Assembly (NCBI GenBank): GCA_017591395.1
Contig: WEDG01005499.1
Span: 124,001 to 188,000, forward strand
Length of the DNA stretch: 64,000 nucleotides
From: Schistocephalus solidus
Taxonomy: Eukaryota > Platyhelminthes > Cestoda > Diphyllobothriidea > Diphyllobothriidae
Reading direction: 5' to 3'
Shown here: one piece after another, positions 11,165 through 23,179 of the stretch
Numbering within the stretch: position 1 is the stretch's first letter
How the letters are laid out: each line of letters starts with the position of its first letter
The notes under the pieces: model-generated
The model's database searches: none
The model's input: only the letters and a program-made list of their open reading frames with translations
What the model was told of the DNA's origin: nothing
Program-made: the position numbers and the translations under genes

Positions 11165-13135
11165 CGTGGTACACATATATTGTTAAGGTTAAGTAGTCAC
11201 ATAGTCTTCGTGGTGCTGTGACATATGTATGTCAAGCCGATGTTTGAATGTATACACAGACTGGGACATAACAATCGCCTCAGGTAGGTTATATCACGGT
11301 TCCACGACAAGGTTGGGGAAAAAATACTTCCTTACATCCAATCTTACTTGGGGCACACTTAGTTTGAATGGATGACCTCGGAGATTTTTCGAAGTGGCAA
11401 GTTGCAAAAATTCATCACATAGGAGGGCGCAATCCGTGCCACGCACGATACGGAAGGTTTGTGTCAAGTCTCAGCGCAACTGCCTATAATTCAGAGGATA
11501 GAGCTTTAGGTTATTTAGGCGAATCTCATATGGCAGTTCAGCTTGACCTCTTACTAATTTTATGGCTCGCCGCTGCACCCTTTCGAGCATTTTGTAGTCC
11601 TGTTGGGTCCACGGTCGCCAGGCTTGGATCGCATATTCAAGATGTGGTCTTACAAACGTACCAAAGACTTTGGAAAAGCAGTCTTCATCGAAAACTTTCA
11701 ATGCTCACTTGATAGCGTACTGCATTTAAATTGGTGGATTTAGCTGCCTAGCAACATTGCGTAGAAGGCTTCAGGTTGTCTTTCATCCAAACTCTAAGAT
11801 CCTTCTGTGTGTGTGCTTCTTGGAGTGGCAAACCGTTCAAATACTAGGGTCGCATATCAGTGATCTGATTTCGATTTCCCAGACGTAGCAGGGTGCATTT
11901 GTTTGAGTTGAAGGACAAGAGCCATTTGCGGGACCACTCGTCCAATTGATGAAGATTTCTTGGAAATCGTCTGCATCAGCAGCATTGTGGATAATTTTCC
12001 AGATTTTTATATCGTCCGCAAACACCAAAGTTACAGTCAATTCCTGTACACAATCATTAATGAACAAGAGAAATAGGATCGGTCCGAGCACTGAACCTTG
12101 TGGGACTCCACTCTCGATGACTGTGCGCTTTGATCGCGATCCGCCTACACAGACTACTTGGGAACGACCGACGAGAAAATTCTTGATCCACGTAAGAAGT
12201 TTGCCGAAAAGACCGAACATTCTCAACTTGTGAAGGAGACGCTGGTGTGGAACACTATCGAAGGCCTTCTGGAAATCAATGTAGGCCACGTGCACAGTGT
12301 CTTTTGCATCGAGTGCTTTTGTCCAGCTTTGCATCGTATAAAGTAAGTTCGTAACACACGATCTTCCCCTACAAAAGCCGTATTGTGCAGTCGATAAGAG
12401 GTTACGCGTTTCTAAATAAATCATCAATTCCTTTTTGACAACCTTCTCCATAACCTTGCAACAGATTGAGGTAAGGCTGACAGGCCTGTAATTTGTAGCA
12501 AATGCACGACTACCACTTTTGTGAAGCGGTGCGATGTGGGCTGTTTTCCAGTCGGTAGGAAGAATTCCCGTATCGAACGATTTCTGGCACAGCAACGATA
12601 GCGGTTTCGCCAGCCCTCGAGCAAGTTCGAGGAGTAGCTTTGCTGGAATCTCGTCGGGGCCAGGAGATTTGCATGCCTTCAGAATTTTTAGTTCTTCAAA
12701 GACCGCCGCTTCTTGAAAGAGCATATCCTGAATAAGTGGCACTCCTGTAGTCTCGTAACTTGATGGAATAAAAACAGCTTCTCTAGTGAAAACCGACTGA
12801 AAGAACTGGGAAAAGTGTTCAGCTTTGTTTTTATTTTCTGATATCTCGAAACCGTCATCGTTTCTCATAACAGGAATCGGGTTCCTGTTACGTGTGGTTT
12901 TTCTTACATAGCTGTAGAGTAATTTGGGATTTTGAACTGCTTTCTGGAGCAAATCCCTCTCGTAATCCCGTCGGCTTTGGAAGATCAAGCTTTTAACCTT
13001 GTTCCTTTGAGTTTTGTATGCTTTCAAAACTAAATTTTCATTGGATCGGCAAAATGTCTTCCAAAGCCTTCCTTTCCTGTTAATCTCTCTCTTTTTAGAT
13101 CCCTTGTTAACCACTGTGGTATGTTAGATATCCTT
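11165..13135 (-). mobile_element. LINE-D copy 1, 5'-truncated CR1-like LINE
   Basis: The minus strand runs from a linker beginning QWLTRDLKKREINRKG near 13130, through a long RT frame (11837-13114), to a thumb segment (11701-11471, with FVRPHLEYAIQAWRPWTQQD and RVQRRAIKLVRG). The 3' tail near 11165-11470 still encodes KNLRGHPFKL-like sequence in a shifted frame. It lies head to tail with copy 2 on the same strand; the join is at about 13125-13140. Confidence 0.85.
11837..13114 (-). CDS. LINE-D copy 1 reverse transcriptase (425 aa frame)
   Basis: This is the reverse transcriptase of a non-LTR retrotransposon, which copies element RNA into DNA at the nicked target site. Residues 1-110 are the basic linker after the endonuclease (EINRKGRLWKTFCRSNEN). 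The RT core follows: KSPGPDEIPAKLL at about 150, HIAPLHKSGSRAFATNYRPV at about 200, QYGFCRGRSCVTNLL near 250, VAYIDFQKAFDSVPH near 285, ESGVPQGSVLGPILFLLFIN near 345, and the catalytic LVFADDIKIW near 370. After that the frame drifts (FINWTSGPANG), so a frameshift lies near 11940. The thumb continues in another frame at 11471-11701. The endonuclease is absent, so the copy is not autonomous. Confidence 0.85.
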   Translation of the reverse strand: MVNKGSKKREINRKGRLWKTFCRSNENLVLKAYKTQRNKVKSLIFQSRRDYERDLLQKAVQNPKLLYSYVRKTTRNRNPIPVMRNDDGFEISENKNKAEHFSQFFQSVFTREAVFIPSSYETTGVPLIQDMLFQEAAVFEELKILKACKSPGPDEIPAKLLLELARGLAKPLSLLCQKSFDTGILPTDWKTAHIAPLHKSGSRAFATNYRPVSLTSICCKVMEKVVKKELMIYLETRNLLSTAQYGFCRGRSCVTNLLYTMQSWTKALDAKDTVHVAYIDFQKAFDSVPHQRLLHKLRMFGLFGKLLTWIKNFLVGRSQVVCVGGSRSKRTVIESGVPQGSVLGPILFLLFINDCVQELTVTLVFADDIKIWKIIHNAADADDFQEIFINWTSGPANGSCPSTQTNAPCYVWEIEIRSLICDPSI

Positions 13136-14133
13136 AGTTGTAATGGCTGACAATGGCATTTTCATTTTGGTGGCTTTCCTTTGTACTCCCGAGGCAGTTC
13201 TGGTCTTTAACTGTCCAGGGTTTCCAAGCTTCCATAGCATATTCCAAATGCGGCCTGATGAACGTTCCAAAAGTCTTAGCGAAGATTTTTTGTCGCAATC
13301 CAAAAAGGCTCGTCTGATGGCATGCAACACCGCAATTGCGATCTTTGCCACTTTCGAGCAGTAAGACGATGGTTTTAAGGTGGTGGTCATCAGCACACCA
13401 AGGTCCTTTTGGGTTTCCACGTCTTTTAAGTCGTCACCGTTGAGAAAGTAGCTTCTACTTTCGGCTGATCCAGATGGGTTGCCTAAGCGAAGTATTGTAC
13501 ACTTATCGAAGTTGAACCAAAAAAGCCAATGATTCGACCACTCCTCGAACCGAGTAAGGTTGATCTGCAGTTTATCTTCGTCAGCAGGGCTCTGGATTAC
13601 ATTCCAGATTTTAATGTCATCGGCAAACATTGCTGCTTCAAAGTCGAGATTCCTGACACAATCGTTCACGTATATTAAAAACAGTATTGGCCCTAGTTCT
13701 GAACCCTGAGGAACCCCACTCTCGACCGCAGCAGAACGTGACCTCTCTTGGCCGATGCACACAACCTGGCGCCGACCCACGAGGAAGTTTTCGATCTACT
13801 TGAGGAGGTTACCTCTGATTCCAATTCGTTCTAGCTTGTACAGCAGTCTCTTGTGCGGCACAGTATCGAAGGCCTTTTGAAAGTCAATAAAGGCAATGGG
13901 AACCGCGTGTCTATCTTTAAGTGCTTGGATCCACCTCTGGAGCGAATACAGCAAATTCCTTGTGCATGATCTTCCTTTTCTGAACCCCTGTTGACAGCTT
14001 GATAAAAATTATGAGTCTCTATGAATTTCACCAATTTGCTCTTGATGATCCTTTCCATAATCTTGCCAAGGATGCATGTCAAGCTAATGGGCCTGTAGTT
14101 TGTCCCTGACGCCCGGCTACCGCCAGCTTCCAA
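13124..14133 (-). pseudogene. LINE-D copy 2 reverse transcriptase, frameshifted
   Basis: The frame 14133-13831 has SGTNYRPISLTCILGKIMER and then loses phase at about 14010. The frame 13780-13124 has RQVVCIGQERSR, ESGVPQGSELGPILFLIYVN and AMFADDIKIWNV, so the catalytic FADD box is intact. It then gives the thumb with KCTILRLGNPSG and KDLGVLMTTTLKPSSYCSK. It is closely related to the copy 1 RT. The KAFD region lies between the two frames, in shifted sequence around 13870-13900. Confidence 0.8.
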
Positions 14134-14500
14134 TCGAAAGGAAGTGTTCCAGAATCAAATGACTTTTGAAAGAGCACTGACAGAGGTGCGGAAAGTTCAC
14201 TGGCGAGTTCTTTCAGAAGCTTGGGTGGAAGCTCCTCTGGTCCTGGAAATTTCGACTCTATTAGTTCTTTTTATTCCTTTTGGATCAGAAATTCTGAGAA
14301 TTGTATGTGGCTAATGCTAGCAGTCGGCGGGTTATCCACTAAGGGACGAAGGAACCTTGCCTCGTTTGTGAAGACTGAGCGGTAGAACTGTGAAAAGTAC
14401 TCAGCTTTTTCCCTGTTTTCAGAAATTTCGACGCCCACGGCAGTCTTAATCAGCGGTATTTGATGTTTTTTCCTTGTACATCTACGGAGGTAACTGTAGA

Positions 14501-15876
14501 CTAAATTTGGATTCTGCGTTGCCTTTTGCAGCAAAGTCTTCTCAAATTCTCTTCGCGTTTTAAGAATAAGGCTTCCCATTTTGTTTCTCTGTGTTTATAC
14601 TTATTAAAATAAGCGACTTGATTTGACTCGCAATATTTTCTCCACAACTTGTGCTTCCTGTTTATTTCCTTTTTTAAGTTGCTGTCTAGCCACCCAGGAC
14701 GCTTGCTGTGATGGACACTCGTTAGTGGGCAGTGGTTGTCCATAAGTTGCAGAAGAAAATGTCGAAAGGACTCCCACTCTTCGTTCACAGTGCTCGAAAA
14801 CATTGAGGTCCAGTTGATGTGTGTTAAATCTGCTCGCATCTGATGAAAGTTTCCTCGCCAAACGTTATGCCGTTTTTCCTCTAAAGCAGGCGCAACGGAG
14901 AAAGAGGAGTAGTCCCACATAAGCACCACATGATCACTACGACCGAGCGGAGGCATTGAAATAAGCTCGTCAATGCTGCCTGATGTTTTCGTTAAAACCA
15001 GGTCAAGACAGTTAGCCCTTTGTCCGTCACCTGTTCTGTTGGGGAAAGGGCCATGTTGTGTGAGGAGTGCCTTCAAGGTCTTTTGCAGAAAAACATAATC
15101 AAAAGTCGATTTCGGGTATGCTGATTGAACAGTGCTCCAGTTAATTCCTGGTGCGTTGAAGTCACCCATAATCATGACAATAGGTAGACTGAAAGATTTT
15201 CTAATTGTTCCAACAAGTGGTTGTCCACGACTCGGTCTATCCTAGGTGGCCGATAGACAATGAGGACATCTAGACATGGAGAGCCAAGAGCCTTGATGTT
15301 CAACCATCTGGCTTCCGTGCTGCACGCAAACTTGCTCGTCTTGTCAGGCACTATTAGCACGTCTTTCACATGCACAATTATTCCACCACCCTGTCGGTTT
15401 TCTCTGTCCCTCCGATATATTTGGTATCCAGACAATGTTATTTCGCTATCTCGAATACTGCCTGACAGCCAGGTTTCGGTTACTGCTATCACATCCGGAG
15501 ATACTTCGGCAAGGCAAATTTTTAACTCATCACGTTTTGAGATAAGGCTTTGTGCATTTGTATACAAGTACTTCAATTTTGCGCCAACCAAATTTCCTGT
15601 TGCGTTTGTCAATTTTATGGGCCCAACTGCGTCTCCTCTAACGTTAATTTCGTATGTCTCTTCCGTTTCTTGATTATTTTTGGTAACTCTGGTTTCTTTA
15701 GTGAGATCGCTGGGCGTTAAGGAATCAGTTCTGACATCTCTTTGGATAATTGGTTCCCTGATGGTTTTGGCGTTAGTGAGGTGGTTAGCGTTGTCCTTAG
15801 AACGATCGGTTGGTTCAATGGAAAATTCGTATTCATTTGAACTACCTCCCCTTGAAAATAGCCAGATTGTGTTCAC
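14501..15876 (-). pseudogene. LINE-D copy 2 AP endonuclease, split over two frames
   Basis: The first frame (15876-15172) contains YLYTNAQSLISKRDELKICL, DVIAVTETWLSGSIRDSEI with the catalytic E-T-W, RRDRENRQGGGIIVHVKD and VLIVYRPP. The second frame (15175-14501) overlaps by 4 bases and starts MIMGDFNAPGINW, the GDFN catalytic box. It continues to RSDHVVLMWDY, the SDH catalytic box, and to RPGWLDSNLKKEINRKHKLW, which opens the linker. The two overlapping frames look like one protein with a single small frameshift at about 15173. All three catalytic motifs are present. Confidence 0.85.
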
Positions 15877-15889
15877 CAGCCTTCAGTCT

Positions 15890-16132
15890 TTATTGTAGTT
15901 CCAAGACAAATTCCCGGCGTTTCAGCCTTTCCGCATGGGAGTTGTCCGGGTGAAAAACCTCTTTATGCGAGTGACGGAGGTAAGTTTTTTTGGATAGGAT
16001 CGCCTTCATTTGGTCTTTGCTCTCTAGCATTATTTTGAGAGGTCGCGGTCGTGGCGTACATAGGCTGTCTTCAGACATTTTGCCGATCCGGAATGCTTCA
16101 ATAACTTTTACTTCCACGCCCGGTGGGAGCAA
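15890..16132 (-). pseudogene. LINE-D copy 2 ORF1 C-terminal domain
   Basis: The 80-residue frame has IEAFRIGKMSEDSLCTPRPR and PLKIMLESK, then ERLKRREFVLELQ. It matches in layout the basic domain that ends ORF1 in CR1-like LINEs; the LINE-A version is at 5407-5643. A stop follows at 15890-15892, and the related sequence goes on out of frame just downstream. Confidence 0.6.
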
Positions 16133-16930
16133 CTGGTTTAAGAGGCCATTAAACTAAGCAAGGTCTTCAGCGACATGGTCTTCAGGTCGGACTGCATTTG
16201 GCTCGTGCAAACCCTGAATAACTAAATACTGTTGCCGATCCTGGTACTTGGAATTTCGCTTCCTCCTAAGTTCTACTTAGGGGCACGAGAACGGTTTACA
16301 GAGCTCTCGTTGGGATTTAGTCTACCTCTGACCATACTATCATCTGAAGGCTTCAATGAATCCATCAGAGTTGATTGTGACTTTGTCCTCCTGTTGTGGG
16401 GTTTCCCCATAGCAGCTTGCCACACGTTTGTTTCTTGGGATTCAACTACGGGCTCTTTAGAACACCCAAGATAGCAGGATAAGATTTGTGGTTTGCTATG
16501 GTCGTCGTACGTAGGATTCAGAGACTGTGTTCCTGTTATCCGGTCGTTATGGGTAATCGCGTCCGAACATTATGAGCTGTAACAAGTTGTAGTTTTTGAT
16601 ACTTTTTGTGTTTTAGTCACTGCCTTTTTAACTGGAATATTGCTAAGCGTATTTCGTGGAGTAATGTTATCTTGCAAGAGCAAGCTCATTTTTTTCAGTT
16701 TTTAAACTATTAGTAAAATATAAGAACATCCAACGCGAGATTCGTCCTTGTAGCCGATGGATTTGGCTGCCATTACGCTTTTTGCACGCTGTGCTGGTTT
16801 TTGGTTGTAAGTATAAACTGATTGAGTGCCAGTCGTGGATATCGAAGCCAGCTCAACAGGCTTTCCTTTAAAGGAAGTTCCATGACTGGTTCTGTTGTTA
16901 GAAAACAATTGTTTTGAGTCCATAAATGTT

Positions 16931-17239
16931 AAAACACTGCGTAAAAGTATGTTATCCTTTGAGCGTATAACGAAAATTTCGGACTGGCTTTGGAGTATGG
17001 CGAGTATTTAATGCAATATGAGCAAAAATGTTTATACTTGTTCAAAAACGCTTTAGAAAAATACTATAAACGGTATGAAGGATATTCAGGAACAACTCAG
17101 CTATTCGGAGATGTCGAAGGTCCTGGATAACTTCACGAGGTTGTACAAATTTGGGTCCCTGAGTGGTTGTCAGTTTGTATTGGTGCAGAGGCTGCACAGT
17201 CAACTTGAATAAGATGATAAACAAACGCATGTAAGTTCC
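16931..17239. other. No gene seen
   Basis: AT-rich sequence between LINE-D copy 2 and LINE-C copy 3. It could include the 5' untranslated part of LINE-D copy 2. Confidence 0.4.
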
Positions 17240-17830
17240 GCAGCATAAATATAAGATTGAGAATGTTTAAATATCGATGAAATATTATTTATATACAGTA
17301 AGAACACAAATGACCTAGCATGGTACCTTGAAGGACACTACTCACAATCGGGGTAGGAATTGTGTATGAGGACCCCACTAAATTGTTTTATTTTAGATCT
17401 GATATATATGATCTAATAAAGTCAGTAAGATGACTACGAAATCCTATAGCTTCTTGTTTAGCTAGAAGTTGTCCATGATGCACTTTATCGAATGCCTTAA
17501 TAAGATCAAAAAAAGATAACTAGTCCAGATAGATTATCATTACAAAGAGATGTTATAAAATTAAGAAAAGACATATGGCAGGTTCCAAGAGAGCGGTCCG
17601 GTAAAAAACCGTGTTGGGAGAAGTTGATAATTAAATAAATAGAAAATCCAAGATTTGTTTTGCAATTAGTTTTTTGAAGGGTCAAGCAAGAGAGGGTGTT
17701 TTATGAATTCCGCGATAGTTATGAATGTCGGTTCGGGAACTAGATTTAAAAACTGGTATTATAAAAGAAATTTTCCGGTTACGAATTATATAAATACTTT
17801 TCACTTATAGCATGCGAAATTTTTTGAAAA
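17240..17830 (-). mobile_element. LINE-C copy 3, internal RT fragment
   Basis: The stretch is colinear with LINE-C copy 2 at about 57728-58290. It shares the blocks ATCGATGAAATAT..ATTTATATACAGTAAGAAC, ATGGTACCTTGAAGGA, AAATCCTATAGCTTCT and GAGAGCGGTCCGG. It corresponds to the RT region around the SGV/LGP and KAFD boxes, but stops and indels leave no long frame. Confidence 0.75.
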
Positions 17831-19650
17831 TCATATAAGGTATTCGGTACGTATTTACCGTCGCTTTCCAGCACAAAAAACAGTGCGTTTTACTGGGTCG
17901 TTTATAGTTTGCCCTTGGGATTGATTGCTCTCGCGACCTTTCGAATTTATAGCTTGCGGCCGTCATGGGAGAACAAGGTTAGTTGGCCATCAAAATGCTG
18001 GGTCAAAAACACGATAATATTAATAAGTTAGTTTAACGCGAGATATTCTGGTACTGTTTTTGATGTTAATTTCAGAAAGCCCCCAACAAATAGATAATGT
18101 GAATATGATAATATTGTTCGTGAAAAATATGGCACAAAATTACTTATTCCGGGTATTCCTAAACCACAAAAATTTGCTTTACTAGAAAAAAGCTCGATCA
18201 GCGGCCCTGCTAGATATTTGAACACCATTTTTCTAGAAATTTAGTCTAATGTAAATGGCTCCGTTCCGGCCTTACCGGCACCAGCCCCGTGGTGCTAGAC
18301 TAAGGTGGTTAACGCCAATTCTCAGTTTATATAAATATGATTTTATCGCATAGATTAAATTTTATTTAAATTTCATTGCCAAAAAGCGTTTCTTTTCGTT
18401 AAGTAAGCATTAATGCAATTACAGCCTAATAAATTCAAATGATTTGATTTAACATGTAATACTACATGTCAAAATCTACGGTGAACTTTAAGGCCAATTT
18501 TCCCGTCAACTTTCTGTATCATCATTAAAAAAAATAAACCAATCCATATAACTCATAAATTATAAATTCCGAACTTAAATTTTTTAATGTTTTTAACAGT
18601 TAAATATTACCTCGATTTTGAATTGAAAGTGATGTTCAATTATTTATGGACTATATCAAAGAAAAATACCAATTAAAAGATTTTTATTATTTAAAATATA
18701 TAGTTTATGTTAATTTATGTATTTTATACAATTGTCATTATTTATTTCTGCTTTTTGCTCACTGCATAAGCAACGATATTCATTATGCATATTGATTAAC
18801 AGAAATGCACAAAAGTTGCTTGAATAATGAGGAAACAGTAATACGACAAGATGAGAAACACCAGAAAAAATGGAATATTCTGGCAAACATTATTTACACA
18901 AAATTGTTTTTGAAGACTAGTTACTAAGCATACGCGTGCTATCGAGCTATTCTCATTTGGTCAGTACATGGGAACGTGGTACAATGTAAAATGTACGATC
19001 AAGAATTTTTGTCTCTCCTCACTTGAATGGTGAGATAAACACTTAAGTTTGTTTCCCTTTCCCATATAAATGGACTAACCCGATGAGAATTGATCGAAAG
19101 TACGCTTCTACTCGCCAAATCGTCTTTTGAATCCTCCGATTGGAATTTTCGCAACGGAAAAACAAAACATTTTCGAAGTAAATTGGAACTTTGTCACTTG
19201 TTTGATTATTTCACACAAGAAAATGACAGAAATCACCAGTTGTCCGCTCTTTAATAAACGATTGGACTTCGAGTTAAAACGGATTATCCATCATGATCGT
19301 GAAGCATTTTAATCGACGTAGCTGCTGCATCTTAAATTCAGCTCCAGTTCGTCCATAGTATCCGGCAAGATACCTTTGGCTATATAACTAAGACAATATC
19401 GACGGCAAACTGCCGGCCAGTCATTCGCAACTGTCCGTCCTGCTTCTTACTTTAATGCTGCGTTATATGTGCCAACAACCATGAATTAATTAAACGTCAA
19501 CCAGGTCTCTTGTCTCTAGAAAGTTTGTTAAGGCTGCTATAGGCCCTTGATAAAGTTAAAAATCATGGGTATATCAATAAACTTGATAGATATATGGAAA
19601 ACGCGAGTGGATAGAATTGAAGACTTCGTCCTTGTGGCAATTTATTATAT
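17831..19650. other. No gene recognised; AT-rich
   Basis: Both strands were read. Short frames such as 19127-19312 on the plus strand look like chance. The only structure noted is the hairpin at 18270-18305. Confidence 0.5.
18270..18305. other. Two-step hairpin
   Basis: GCACCA (18278-18283) pairs with TGGTGC (18290-18295) around the loop GCCCCG. Outside a small internal loop, CCTTA (18270-18274) pairs with TAAGG (18301-18305). It is a GC-rich island in AT-rich DNA. Confidence 0.5.
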
Positions 19651-21499
19651 TTTTTCGTTCTAAGCTAATTCACGAGGATTGAAACTACTAATGTTATCTA
19701 GAATTTGCCGTGTGGAAGGCTGCCAACTGACAGCATAAATAAGTCCTCTCAGAACGAATGAGAAGGCTGCAATGACTTCTTCTGGATTTGGCTTCCATGC
19801 TACCAGAGTCAGATATAATCCGATGGGTCCCCTGTTTCCGTGTAATTCTAGTTCCCAATGAGGGTACCAGGCATGTGTGACAGAGGTAGACAGGTAGTTC
19901 AGCTTGGGCAGTCTGTCGGTCCGGGCGCACATCCGGTCATAGTCACTGCGCCTTGCGTACGGGTCCAGTTGATTGAAGGAGGTGAGAGTTCGGTTATCTA
20001 ATTCAAACGCAAATCAGGTTCGCACGGCCGCCAATCTACGTGACACACCTTCAATATCATCATTCTTACTTCATGCAGAATAGTATTAAATCGGATATCC
20101 ACATAAGCGTGATGGCGTATAACAGTGTTTGCATTTGAAGCTCCGGCCGACACTCATTACTCATGGACGCGTATCAACGATTCAGGCCTTCAGTAAATTT
20201 CTTGCCAGATACAGCAATTCAACCACTAGTGTCTCTTTCGGATGACCTGTAATTTTAACACGCTTGATTTGGTCAAACCTACCCATGCGACGCTGTCAGT
20301 GGAATTCCAAAATGAAATGAAATGCTGTAGCCAAGCTACATCAGGCAAGACCATAATCACCTGTCTTCGTATGATGAAACTCCCGGTTGTCCCAATGTGG
20401 ATCTGAGCCCACGTTTTGAGTGAGAAAACTATCCTTTTGTTCATATATTAGGTATTTACTTTCTATAATTCAGAACAAAATGGACAAACAACCCCTATGT
20501 TCTAGCAAATTACAAATCCTCAGTTTGTAGTTCATTGAGCGTTGTCACACATGGTCGTAATTTTCGACACTTATCGATATAAACTGAGAACTAAATATGG
20601 AACGATCTAATTTGCATCCTTGAAAATCTCGTTTTCCTGGTGCCCTTTGTTTCTGGTCCACTCATACAACCCTGTATATGGAACCAGCAGCATAATCTTC
20701 TGGCTGAATGCGTTAAGTGCATATTTGGCTAGCTGGTAGATTTCCCCAGTTTGCCCTGAGAACGTATAAACTTTGGCTCCTAGTATCTGGTTAATGAAGG
20801 AGCCGAATAACTTTCTCTACAACAATGTTTGGTCACAGACTCCAGAATTTACCAACATTTTACCTCAAATCGTACCGTGATCAACTATTTGAGCTTAAGG
20901 TAATTTTTTACCTTTGAAGGGAACAAACACACAAAAGGGTCTCAAAATGTTTTCGAAAATCTTGCTGTTCAAAAGCTCACAGGCAGTCGAACCCTGAGTA
21001 GCCAACAGCTTTCAAGAAGCTACGCCAACTAGAAGGACACGTTCCAGAATCGAGCATAAGAATGATCTATCCTAGGGCTTTTGTTCATGCTTAACTACAG
21101 CAATTGCCTGCCAGAAACGTACCTATCCACAAGGAGCTTGTTTGCCTTTCTATATTGACTTATCAGTTGACCCTCGCTGTTACTGCGTGGATAACAATGT
21201 TTTTATCATTTATTTGAAAGTGGAGTTTAAAACTGGTCTACGCATAACATCCTATGACAAATCCACTCGGATAGATGAAATGACTGTCGTGTTTTTTTAA
21301 TCGAAGCCATGCGACAAACCTGCGACCTCAGATATCGGTCAGCAGTGCTATCAGCATGACTCCAGTTTGACGGGAGAGCTTTGAAAGTGTCCAAAATCAG
21401 CCTTATAATACTGTTCTGCCAGCTGCAACCCAAGCATATGCAAAACCTAACAGGAGATGCAGTCCATTGAAAATGAACTTGAAGTTTAGCTAGCTACCT
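19651..21499. other. No gene recognised
   Basis: The longest frame is 90 residues (19932-19660, minus strand) and has no motif I recognise. The minus strand from about 21480 downward may continue the eroded RT that follows, but nothing specific can be aligned by eye. Confidence 0.4.
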
Positions 21500-21890
21500 C
21501 ACATTTAATCGACTTTATAACGCCTTTGAGAACAACATAGACATGTCGACTGTCTCTTAATACTCACTGATCTAAGCCATTTAATACTCAAAAAAGATTG
21601 ATGAATGCGACCATTATGCCGTCGTCGGTATCATGGCCTTAAACCAGGCCTTCAGGAGCAGGTTTATCGCTTGCGAAATCCATTTTACTTGGGAGTGGTG
21701 ACGTTTTTGTGCCAGAAAGCCATAAAACATGTGTTCCATCATGACACATGTACTACTCATGAGGCTAACTGAGCGATAGTCTTTTGCAAGCCAGTTTATT
21801 CGTCTGAGGATTACGAGAACCTGATGCCAGTTCTTCGGGAATGCTGTCAGATTATACCTAGATCGGACTGGCTGCAAATGCGCCTATAAG
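21500..21890 (-). pseudogene. Eroded CR1-like reverse transcriptase
   Basis: The minus frame 21877-21614 contains KDYRSVSLMSSTCVMMEHM, which resembles the conserved N-Y-R-P-I-S-L-T-S..C.V.E box. A few residues beyond the frame end there is MLFSKALIKS, resembling the F-S-K-A-F-D box. Stops and substitutions are frequent. Its 5' side overlaps the start of the tandem duplication. Confidence 0.5.
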
Positions 21891-22420
21891 CCTTGAACAC
21901 AGCTGGACTTGGGCTCGTGTTTGGCCCCCACTACAGGTTGCACAAAAAGAAGTTCATATAAGCTCAGGGTGCGCATACATTAGGCATTATGGGATGCGCG
22001 CGGGCACAAAACTGCTGCCGTACATAGGAGGGGTGCGGTGACATGCCTAGACTTCGGGTTTCATGCCTACTTAACTGATCGGTAGGCTCAGACAATTTAC
22101 TGGTTCATCGGAAGGGAGGCAGAGTGCGGCCAACTCTAGGGATTTAATCTTCATTAAAAATCACCGCATTTTCGTGCCCTAGCAGCCTTTTCGACTTGAG
22201 TTATTTCTCGGTCCTTTTCAAGACTGAGAGTCAGGCTGCAATTGCTTCGTTTTCACCTAGCCTCTATGACACTCACTGTTCGATGGGATTCAAGCCGTCC
22301 TTACACCGTCCTTTCACATGCTGTGGGGTCAGTGTTGTGCGTGGCACGCGTAGACAGGTTGATTATTTCTTGCCAGTCACTATGCCTCCACCAACTTCTA
22401 TCCGTCTTGACATCGCCTCG
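21760..22420. repeat. Tandem duplication, unit 1 (661 bp)
   Basis: The unit starts TGAGGCTAACTGAGCG and runs to CGCCTCG, directly before unit 2. The two are colinear for the whole length and differ at scattered bases only. Part of the unit (about 22225-22290) looks like a diverged, inverted piece of the F/G repeat (CTGAGAGTCAGGCTGCAATTGC). Confidence 0.9.
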
Positions 22421-23091
22421 TGAGGCTTACTGAGCGATAATTTCTCGCAAGTCAGTTTATTCGTCAGAGGATTACGAGAACCTGATGCCAGTTCTTCGGG
22501 ACTGTTGTTGGATTATACCTAGATTTGAATGGCTGCAAATGCGCTTATAAGCCTCGAACACAGCTGGACTTGGGCTCGTATTTGGCCCACACTACAGGTT
22601 GCACAAAAAGAAGTTCATATTGGCTCAGGGTGCGCGTACATTAGACATTATTGGATGCGCGCGGGCACAAAACTGCTGCCGTACATAGGAGGGGTGCGGT
22701 GACACGCCTAGACTTGGGGTTTCATGCCTACTTAACTGATCGGTAGGCTCAGAAAATTTACTGGTGCATGAGAAGGGAGGCAGAGTGCGGCCAACTCTAG
22801 GGATTTAATCTTCATGACAAATCACCGCATTTTCGTGCCCTAGCAGCCTTTTCGACTTGAGTCATTTCTTGGTCCTTCTCAAGAGTGAGACTCAGGCTGC
22901 AGTTGCTTCGTTTTCCCCAGCCTCTATGACACTCACTGCTCGATGGGATCCAAGCCGTCTTTACACCGCCCTTACACCGTCCTTCCATATGCTGTGGGGT
23001 CAGTGTTGTGTGTGGCACGCGTAGACGGGTTTATTATTTCTTGGCAGTCGCTATGCCTCCACCAACTTCTGACCGTCTTGACATCACCTCG
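22421..23091. repeat. Tandem duplication, unit 2 (671 bp)
   Basis: It starts TGAGGCTTACTGAGCG and ends GACATCACCTCG. It is longer than unit 1, mainly through a local repeat of TTACACCG near 22970-22980. Short frames in it are shadows. Confidence 0.9.
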
Positions 23092-23179
23092 CCATCGGAA
23101 CAAGATGAGTGATGGAAAGGAAGATGACAGAGTGCAGTTGATACCATTTTACTTCTCTTTACTCTAGACTAATACCAAT

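Larger units (their letters stand above)
13124..16930 (-). mobile_element. LINE-D copy 2, nearly complete CR1-like LINE
   Basis: On the minus strand there is a possible ORF1 start (16923-16702, MDSKQLFSNNRTSHG, Ser/Thr/Lys-rich, unrecognised), the ORF1 end domain (16132-15890), endonuclease (15876-14580), linker (14579-14271) and RT (14133-13124). Frames overlap or shift at each boundary, so there are at least four lesions. The RT stops matching relatives at about 13160, where copy 1 begins, so its 3' end is missing. The 5' boundary near 16930 is a guess based on the last coding-like frame. Confidence 0.75.
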
